From Turnera subulata (taxonomy: Eukaryota > Streptophyta > Magnoliopsida > Malpighiales > Passifloraceae), in contig JAKUCV010000418.1 of assembly GCA_028386065.3 (NCBI GenBank), positions 1 to 64,000 on the forward strand: 64,000 nt of DNA. Reading direction: 5' to 3'. How positions within the stretch are numbered: the stretch's first letter is position 1; the number at the start of each line of letters is the position of its first letter. The position numbers were made by a program, and so were the translations under genes. Below are positions 55,712 through 64,000 of this stretch, in pieces. The notes under the pieces were generated by a model. The model was not told the DNA's origin. It made no database searches and was given only the letters and a program-made list of their open reading frames with translations.

Positions 55712-57270
55712 ATGGGCACGTTTAATCCTATTCTCAACTTTCTATTTCCTCCCATGGCGATTTTCCTGCTTGTTTTAGTCTTGCCACCATTCCTTGTAGT
55801 GAAACTTCTTGGTTGCATCAAACGATCCATACAATCGGAAAATGTGAAGGGTAAAGTAGTACTCATCACTGGTGCTTCTTCAGGAATTGGCGAGGTTAGT
55901 CCTCTGGAAAAAACTTTGGAGTTTGTACCTGTAAATTAACTCTATAGCTTCATAGTAAATTGTTCAACAACATCTCACTACTAATTTTTGTTGTTTTACG
56001 AAGTGTATTGCTTACGAGTATGCTTCTAGAGGAGCTAGGTTGGCCCTTACTGCCAGAAGACAAGACCGTCTTCAAGCAGTAGCAAACAAAGCCAGGGAGT
56101 TGGGGTCTCCAGATGTTATAGTTATATGTGCTGATGTTTCCAGAGAGGAAGATTGCAAGAGATTTGTCAATGAGACGGTGGAACATTTTGGACAATGTAA
56201 GTGATGTGATTTCATTATTAACTCTCATGACCTTTTTTTGGGTAGAACATGAATATTTATCAGAAAAGAGATGAACAGGGAAAAGGAAAGAATATGTGAG
56301 TGTTTATATATCTTTTCATGCATGTACTCTATGCTGCAGTGGATCATCTGGTGAACAACGCAGGGGTACCTCGTGCTGGCTTGTTTGAGAAAGTTGCTAA
56401 TATCTCAGATTTGAGTCCCGTAATGGTACATAAAGATTCCTGTAAATCTGCCATCTTAACTTGGTGTATATAGCTATGGTGATCTTGTGATGTTCAAGAG
56501 AATTATTTGCTAACAGCAGTATCTGATCTACTACTGTGTAGGATATAAATTTCTGGGGCTCGTTGTATAGCACCCACTTTGCAATTCCACACTTGAAGAG
56601 AAGCAAAGGGAAAATTATTGTCAATTCTTCAGTTCTTGGATGGCTTTCTTTACCAGGGTCAGGCATCTACAATGTAAGAATCTGCTTGAAAATTTAATAA
56701 CGTGCGGTTTATTGTCAATTCTTCAGTTCTTGGATGGCTTTCCTGTATGACCTTCCATGAAGTAATAATTAGACTAAATTTGCAATGTCTCCAGGCTAGC
56801 AAGGCTGCCTTAATTAGCTTCTACGAGACATTGAGTGCTGAATTTGGTGAGGATATTGGAATAACAATAGTGACTCCTGGATTTGTGGAGACAGAAATGA
56901 TGCAAGGCAACAGGCTACAATCAAAGGTAGTTTATAAGAAATGGGTTACAGTTACATTAAGAGAGAAAAAATGGAGAAATAGGCAAGAGTCCTTGTTTAC
57001 TTGTTGGCATTTCAATGGTAAGGATCCTTTTTAAGTTCTTGATGCCTTTGAATTTTCATCTTTGGTCAGGTGCCCATCCCATTTGAATCATCTGAAGTAT
57101 GTGCCAAGGCAATGGTGGACAGCGCTTGCCGTGGAGATCTATACTCGACAGAACCATCATGGCTCAGAATATGTTTTCTGTTTAAAGCTCTTTGCCCCGA
57201 GTTAGTGGACAGGTGCATCCACTGGCTCATGATCTCTATGAAACACCCTGACCTAAATTCACCCGACTAA
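55712..57270 (+). CDS. SDR gene 6: HSD-like, C terminus altered by a solo LTR
   Basis: Exons 55712-55894, 56004-56196, 56340-56425, 56542-56673, 56795-56926 and 57070-57270 give 308 residues. The anchor (LNFLFPPMAIFLLVLVLPPF) is closer to the proline-rich anchors of seed oil-body steroleosins than those of genes 1-5. TGASSGIG, NNAG, NSSVLGW and YNASK are intact. From 57239 the reading frame enters a solo LTR and gains ten foreign residues (MKHPDLNSPD) before a stop. The displaced original end lies at 60824-60893 (frame resumes with RPRKLRKAAQAKHSQ, stop at 60891-60893), 22 codons long. The core fold is complete, so activity may survive; the lost tail was basic. Confidence 0.85.
56708..56742 (+). 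repeat. Exon fragment duplicated in the next intron (gene 6)
   Basis: The 34 bases starting TTATTGTCAATTCTTCAG at 56709 repeat those of exon 4 at 56615-56648, which code for the active-site serine region. The copy lies in intron 4 without splice sites and should be spliced out. Confidence 0.85.
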
Positions 57271-60200
57271 CAGTAATTACAGCAAACAGTACCACCACGT
57301 GGCCAACATATCATAAGAGCAGCAACACATATTATTAAAAAGATAAATAGACAACCAAATCACAATTACGTCACCTTATGGGGACATCAACATTTGCACA
57401 GCGGAAGCATTTTCTAGATATTCAGTAACATTTTATATGCAAGACACAATGCCTACTATTGGATCCGAGTCTTGTCCGAGGTGACGCCACAGCCGCCGGT
57501 ATGCAAACCTAACCTGCAGGAACTGTGTGAGGGGTGAGACCAACCACTGTCTCACCGATAAACAAATAAACAACAGTATACATACAACCGCAAATACACC
57601 CAAGCCAACACAGGAAACAATAGAAGTACAGCAAGCACAAACACAGTATCAGTATCAACTTACCTGTACTAACTATATGTCCGACTTCTCATGATTAGGC
57701 TAATCTCATAAACTCACCGACATATGACAATAGACTTACCAATTCATTATTAGGGCCCTGTCACGTAACAAGTAATGGTCGTGCCTGGTAGCCAGGTTAG
57801 CTAACCCCAGGGTACTCCCCGTTAATCCATAAATATCACAAATCATATCACAAATAACCGAGTCCCGCAGTCCTCGGCGGAAGTCCCGCAGTCCTTCCTT
57901 TAACAAATCAACTGAGTCCCGCAGTCCTCAGCCGGGAGTCCACGCAGTCCTCCCTATCATATCACAAATCTCAGGGCGACTACCATCTGGCCGTACCAAT
58001 ACCTGTCACGTGACATCCTAGATGTCTAAGTGATATTATCATATTTTATTTTTATTTTCCTCTTCGACTATCGTCAACCTTATTCATATTATATTCCAAG
58101 GTTCCGAGCGGCACACAGCCTCACAGCTCTTCGGGAACCAATCCAACGTCACAATACCGGGTCACTGCCATTGACCGATCAAATACCACATATCTCATCC
58201 GATCACCACAATTATCACACCAATGTCACAAAGCTCAACAGCTAGTCCTCAATAGTCATCAAACATATAACAATAAACACAACAGTAACCAACGATAACA
58301 TGATAGGCACATCAAGATGACATATAAATAACAATCAGACCAACTAACAACCCGGGGTATCACGGGCAGCATACCGAAGTTTATAAGTTTATATCCTCAC
58401 CTGATACTCCTTAGAAGCCGATAGAAGCCAATATCTGGTTAAGCCTCGTTGTTCCTATATTTATAACAAAAATAATCACATATGATGCACAGATAGTTAT
58501 GATCATGCATGATGCCGGTTAACAGGTATTAGACGGCTTATCAGTTCTTTTTATTATTTCCATAACTATCTCCGACATAATAATAATAAATGAATATGTA
58601 TTTCTTTTAATGATTATAAAATAGTGAAGCGATAAATACGTCGGATTAGCATGTGAATAATGTCATTTTTAAATCCATAAATTAAATTGCTAATTACTTA
58701 GTTACATGTATATATATATTTGCTAAAAGAGGTAATTATTATAAAATGTATGTATGCTTTGTAAATCTCATACGGCCGTATGTATGTATATACATTTACA
58801 TATATTTATAAAGACAACAACCGTAAATAAACTAATTTCATATTTATCATCATTTCAGTTTATAATTACAAAATTATATTTGTTTATACGTAATCCTTTA
58901 TAATGTAAATTCAATTTTAGATTTAAGTAAGAAAATTAGGAATTAACTCGGTAAAACATTTAGCCCAACGGAGAATAATACTAATATTAACATGATTCTA
59001 AAAATTAAACAAGCATAAAATAAATTTATTGATTATTATAAATTAACTTAATTATTGCTTAATTAATCGCCGTTTTAATTGTTCAAGTCCATTAATATAG
59101 CTCGGGTTCGTTAATGGGTCACAAATAGTCCATAAGGTCCGATAATTACCCAAAGTCCTTGTTCGGGTTCGCCGGAAAAATCCCGAGGCTGCCGGAACCT
59201 CGCCGGATTCCGGCCAAGTACTGTTCACGCATCCTACCGCAAACCAACGTCCTCTGTTATTGTTCATCATCTAAACCACCACTAACAACACCACCGTACC
59301 CAGCCCCAACAACCAGCATCCACCGGCACAGCAACACCCAAACAAGCATCCATCAAAACAAAGTCATGCATCAAACCAAAGTAAATCAGTTCCAATTCAT
59401 CCAATTCAACCCGCATACATCTACAACAATCACAGGGAAGAAGAGGATGATTTCGGTAGCAGCGACTTACCCACACGGCGCCGACACGAGTTACAGAGGA
59501 GGCGGATAGATCGGCCGACGTTAGGGGCAGCGGCAGAGCGTGCGAGGTGGCGGCTCGAGCTCAGTCTCCTGGTGGTGTCGAGCTCGTCTCAGGCGGCCGT
59601 GGTGTCGTCTTACCCACACAGCCCCGAGGACGGCGACGGTCATGGTAACGAGAGGGAGGGGCGGCGCTCGTGAAGGGAGAGAGCAAGAAGTGATTCGCAC
59701 CGCGTCTCGGTGTGGTGGTGGCCACGATTCGAGGCGGCGGCACGCGAGCACGGAGGAGAAGGAGAAATCGGCGGCGGAATAAGGAGGAGCAGAGGCGAGG
59801 GAGAGGGAGGAGAAAAACAGGGGCGAGGGGAAGGTGGAAGGTTGGGCGGCAGAGGAAGGCTGTGGAGAAGGAAGCAGGGCGAGGAGGATGGCGGGTGCAG
59901 GCGGCGGCTTGTTGCAGGGGCGCCGGCGCGGTGGATTTGAGGAAGAGGAAGAGAAGAAGAAGAAAAAGGAACGAAGAGAGTGGTGGCTGGTGGTGTGTGG
60001 TGGTCACGGTTCGGCCGGAGGTGGAAGGAAAAAGGGAAGAAGGAGGAGAAAGAAAGGAGAAGAAGAAAGGTAGAGAGGAGGGGTCGATTGGCAGAATGGA
60101 GGATTAAAGGAGAAGAGGAGAGGAAAAGGACAAGGGGAAGGGGAAAAATCTGGAGAAAAGAAGGAAAAAAAAATCAAGAATAGGAAAGGAGGAGGAAGAA

Positions 60201-60820
60201 TCGGGAAAAGAGGTAGTGGGGAAGGAAAAGAAAAGAAAAAAAAAGTAAAAAGGAAGAAAAAGAAATCCGAAAGAGAAAGAAAAAGAAAAGTGGAAAAAAA
60301 GAAAAAGAATGAGAAAATAAGAAAAAGAAAGAAAAATAAGAAAAGTAGGGAAAAGAGGAATAAGACAAGGGAGGTTGGCCCGGGAGAGAGAAAAGTTGCG
60401 GTCCCAATGTCGGAAAGATTTTTAGCCCGAGAATAGACCAAAATGCCCTCATGTTCCACTTTTGATCCATTAACGTTACAGGGGCATTTCCGTCTTTCCG
60501 AAATTCGTCCCGGTTCCGAAAATACGACTTGGGCTCGGAAAATCCGATTAATTCTCCTGAGCGTCGTCCAAGTCTCGGAATTGAAAACCGAGGCTCGGTT
60601 AGCCGTGTAAAATTCTCGGAAGTTAATTCCGAGGCTCGGTTACGAAGATACTCCAAAACGTCGTACGTCCTTGGCGATCCAAACGGAGCTCGGTTACTCC
60701 CGGTAGAATTCGGAAAACTCGGTGCGGTAGAATTCATGGTTACAACGATAGAATCTATTTACCGTTGTAAGAGTTAAAATGACTCGGTAAAATCTCAAAA
60801 ATTTTACCCGGGTCGTTACA
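57239..60820 (-). mobile_element. Solo LTR, Ty3/gypsy (Del/Tekay-like) type
   Basis: 3582 bp from TGAAACACCC to GGGTCGTTACA, flanked by the exact 5-bp duplication CTCTA (57234-57238, 60821-60825). Read on the minus strand it begins TGTAACGACCCGGG, a usual start of long chromovirus LTRs, and contains no gag or pol. It carries a hairpin repeat cluster (57858-57954), a TATA-like CATATAAAATG (minus, about 57430-57440) and a purine-rich region (59650-60360) that yields only low-complexity frames. It lies in the last exon of SDR gene 6. A related LTR starts at 62731. Confidence 0.85.
57858..57954. repeat. Four hairpins with conserved loop and covarying stems
   Basis: The loop TCCCGCAGTC (TCCACGCAGTC in the last) is framed by CCGAG/CTCGG (57858-57877), GGAAG/CTTCC (57879-57898), CTGAG/CTCAG (57912-57931) and GGGAG/CTCCC (57934-57954). 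The inner AG/CT pairs are constant, and the outer three pairs change on both sides together in every copy. Confidence 0.8.
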
Positions 60821-60823
60821 CTC

Positions 60824-60893
60824 TAGGCCGAGGAAACTGAGAAAGGCTGCACAAGCAAAGCATTCACAACTTCACTCAAACAAACTCCAGTGA
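60824..60893 (+). pseudogene. Displaced C-terminal codons of SDR gene 6
   Basis: Directly after the solo LTR the reading frame of gene 6 continues for 22 codons to TGA at 60891-60893. The codon split by the insertion is completed by the duplicated CTCTA. The present transcript cannot use it unless the LTR is spliced out. Confidence 0.8.
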
Positions 60894-62730
60894 AGTGATC
60901 TTCAGAAAGAATACCGCTCTTGACATTATTAAGTTTGCAGTGATAAAAATAAATGTACTGATGAAACCAAAGATCCATATCCCAACCCATGTTCAGTACC
61001 TTAGATTTACAGCGGTTAATTAGGTGAGGTTAAAACATTACGCCATGTACTTTTTCTTATTGAGGAGAAATCCTTATATATGCACCTCCTTGGAAATTAA
61101 ATTGGATGGCCGCCCTATATGTATCCATTAAGGGGAATTCTATGCTACCCAGTACTATGTTTAGGGTACCAAACCCAAGGCTCAAATGGACCAATGAAAA
61201 TTAAACATTTTAAATTTATATTTATTAATTTATATAATAATCCTTCTAAATTATTTAATTTTTTTAGGTATAATGATTTTATAAAATTATATTTTATGCC
61301 CTATAATTTATAAAATTACCTTTAATGTCCAACACAAAGAAAAGATATCTTTCCAAAAATTTTGTCATGATTCGAACCTATGACCTTAAAAATAAAAGGA
61401 CATACAATTATAAACTTAAACTTTAACGTATAATGTTTTAAAATTACTTGTTGTAGATTTTATTATAAAATATTTATTTTTTCTACTTTATTTTTTAAAA
61501 AAATTTAACATGTAAAATTCACAAAATATTTGCTTTTATAATATTATAAAATATTTTAATTTTTTATACTATTTTTTGTGTTGATTTATATTTGTTAGTA
61601 ATTATAAAATATTTTAATTTTTGATACTATTTTTTCTTTTTTTTCTATCATAATAGGAAAAAAAGAAGAAAAAAATTCAAAAACAAGAAAATATGAAAAA
61701 AAATATTTATAACTTGATAAAATTTTACGTGGCTATGAATTTATAAAAAAATATATTTGTGTACATTACATAAAAATACTTAAAAATTATAATTCAAAAA
61801 TTAATTTTATTTAGAAAAAAAATAAGACAAATGCTAGCCACACCTGTTGGTTTCACGGGCGGTGAACTAGTTTCAATAGTAATTTATTTACCTTTTCTAT
61901 GGGTAGTTCCACATGTGATTGATTCGGATGTAAGGGACCACCTCCAGACAACTTTGAGAATCGTTCATATGCTTTCACTTTGTCAAACATTGGAATACTC
62001 TCCTATGTAGCTATTCTCAACTGCTGTATAAATTAGTTTTCTTCACAAATTGTTAGAAAATAATTTCAAACTAGAGGAAATGAAAAACTGGAAAAAGGAA
62101 TAAGCATACATTAGTATTGTCAATAACATGACGGTCATTTGGACAAGTTTCAGTTGGATTATTTTTCCATTCAATTCTTTATGGATGACAATATGCGCTC
62201 TTGATTTCAGTTGCGAATCTATTACCATTAACCAAGCGTGACCTAATCGAAAACAAGAGCTAAAAAGTCAATAATAAACATCTCAAAATCTTAGGAACGA
62301 ACAAATTTCAAGATCAGCTCTAATCTAATGCAAAAGAAAAACAGTTTGATACGAAGGGAATGAAAAACAATATTCTAGAGGCTGATGTTCAACGATATAA
62401 AAGGCAAAGACGTAAAAGCTAGTAAAGGATTACATGCAATAGGTGGGAATTCTTCCCTTGTCAAGTTCCCATCTAACAAAAACATCAACATTAAGTTTAA
62501 TGGAAAAACATAAGAGAAAGATGAGTGCTTTAACTTATCAGACATAGAAGAACAATGATGAATCAAAGAATGGAATTTTTGATTTATTTGGCTTTTATCT
62601 GATTCTTTATTTTTGGTTTGTACGAGATAGATTAGAGATTATTTAGGGATTTTAATATTGGTATAATATTGTAAGAAATAAAAGAATTAGGCATTTTTTT
62701 ATTATTATTAACTTTATAGGACACATTTGT
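60894..62730. other. Intergenic, no recognised gene
   Basis: Very AT-rich (61200-61820) with no ORF of interest. Short conserved-looking phrases occur, but no gene, RNA or complete element could be supported. Confidence 0.4.
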
Positions 62731-64000
62731 TGAAGCGCCCCGACCCGTATTTACCGTACAGGGTAAACACGTGCCAGAACTGTTCTTACTACAGCAGCAG
62801 ACAGTACATACAAGATAAAATACAATACACGCAATCCACAAATACAATATTCGTCACCCGATCCCGGGGACCATTATTCAAACCAACACTCCAAACTAAT
62901 CAACATCAAATATAATACAACGGTAACGACAAATTCACACTAGTAAGACTAGCAGCGGAAGACTAAAATGCAGATGCAGCGGTGTATGGATCCGGGTCAG
63001 GTGGAGAAGTAAGCAGCAGCCAACGAACATCGTACCTGAACTACGATCAACCAAACCTACGGGATGAAACCCCGCAGCCGAGGGGTGAGTCCGAAGTGCT
63101 CACCGACGAAAGATAAACAAAGATATATTCAACCACAACACTTTCGAAGTAAACACAACATTCATATCATAAAGCTCAAACAATCACAATATGAGAAAAT
63201 TACCATAACAGTTATTCCAAGTCCAAAAGAATGCTTAATTATTTTTATTACCAATTTTATCTTTCGGGCCCCGTCACTGGACAAGCTAGGGTCGTACCTG
63301 GTTATTAACTAATTCTGGATGCCAGGCCCCACCACAATCCGGGATCAACATCCCCATATCTCAAATCCGGGATCAACATCCCAATATCTCAAATCCGGGG
63401 TCAACACCCCAATATCACAAATCCGGGATCAACATCCCAATATCACAAATCCAGGGTCAATACCCCAACCAACAAACCCTCTGGCAAGACACCACAGAAC
63501 TAGTCTCTAACCATCTAGTCGTACCACTACTTTCCAAGTGACAAATATATCATCATCTCAAATTCCAGTTCAATTCCTTTACTCTTCCATCATTTACCCA
63601 TTTTCAATTACCTCAGACCATCACAGCATATACAAAACTAACACATTTCTACAGCAGCATCAACAATTCCATAGCAATCATGTAACAGTCAACAATCATT
63701 CCAGCAGATCAATCTAACAACAAAAATACACATACAACAAGGATACACACACAGCATTACGGGCACATATCAGGGTTTATCTATCCTCACCTTAGCCGAT
63801 ATCAAGTTTGGAACTGTCCAACTGACTCCAAGTCCGGCTCCTCCGGTATCAGCTCGTTATCAATCCCTATATCAACAAGTAATATGCACATATAAGGTGG
63901 TATGCTCATGCTTGACTGCTACTATAAACCGTAAAAAGAAATAACTAACGCGCCATCTCGGTACTTCCCCGGGTTATTCCATTATCATCGTCTTCACCAC
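62731..64000 (-). mobile_element. Second long gypsy-type LTR, cut by the window end
   Basis: Starts TGAAGCGCCCCGACCCG, comparable with the TGAAACACCCTGACC end of the solo LTR. The two share the same order of landmarks: CAGCGGAAG, a GGGGTGAG...CTCACCGA block, a GGGCCC.GTCAC..ACAAG block followed by TGGT or GGGTCGT.CCTGGT, and then a cluster of hairpin repeats. The other end lies beyond 64000, so solo LTR and full element cannot be told apart. Confidence 0.65.
63341..63466. repeat. 28-bp tandem repeat of small hairpins
   Basis: Units carry GGGAT-CAAC-ATCCC (63341, 63369, 63425), GGGGT-CAAC-ACCCC (63397) and GGGT-CAAT-ACCC (63454) separated by AATATC(T/A)CAAATCC. The change from A-T to G-C in the stem occurs on both sides at once. 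Confidence 0.85.

Noticed and set aside
30939..57270. Claim of a complete steroid or triterpenoid biosynthetic gene cluster
   Set aside because: Only one enzyme family is present in the window; no partner enzyme supports a pathway.
59540..60460. Similar long ORFs in the solo LTR
   Set aside because: The composition is almost pure A/G on one strand; frames overlap on both strands and contain no domain.

Overview
The window is nuclear DNA of a flowering plant, most likely a eudicot. Genes have many short GT-AG introns, the intergenic DNA is AT-rich, and retrotransposons are nested in one another. Recognisable genes are a UBA5-type E1 enzyme and a tandem family of 11-beta-hydroxysteroid-dehydrogenase-like short-chain dehydrogenases (SDRs). 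I cannot name the species.

Layout: 1-2500 holds short repeats and a foldback element. At 2500-18330 a 5'-truncated LINE lies next to a nearly complete L1-type LINE (3415-18313, minus strand, 17-bp target duplication). That LINE was later split by an 8.6-kb non-autonomous Ty1/copia element of SIRE type (5308-13945, 5-bp duplication TTTTG). At 18729-21489 a small LTR element (minus strand) sits 43 bp before the start codon of a UBA5 copy (21533-24802). That copy has lost its ATP-binding segment and is broken. At 24930-30550 there are a MITE, a tRNA-Leu(AAG)-like gene and two long-TIR elements of Mutator type.

The rest centres on six SDR genes in the same orientation (30939-57270). Genes 1-3 form one subgroup, 4-5 a second, and gene 6 is the most divergent. 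All have six exons with conserved splice positions, a hydrophobic N-terminal anchor, TGASSGxG, NNAG and YxASK. Genes 1, 2, 4 and 5 end in KKxx. The array is punctuated by a 6.3-kb copia element (32816-39128), a hAT-type MITE (39984-40472), a miniature direct-repeat element (54953-55229) and a 3.58-kb solo LTR (57239-60820) that landed in the last exon of gene 6 and changed its C terminus. A second LTR of that general type starts at 62731 and leaves the window.

The most unusual signals lie in the mobile DNA. (1) The SIRE-type element carries about 55 copies of the 12-bp palindrome AACATCGATGTT or close variants, almost all in pairs 20-21 bp apart with longer gaps near multiples of 10.5 bp. The arrays stand just upstream of TATA boxes in both LTRs and in front of an internal ORF. 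(2) An antisense ORF of exactly 684 bp is shared by the two different copia elements. (3) Three elements carry tandem or repeated mini-hairpins in which the loop is conserved while the stem changes on both sides at once.
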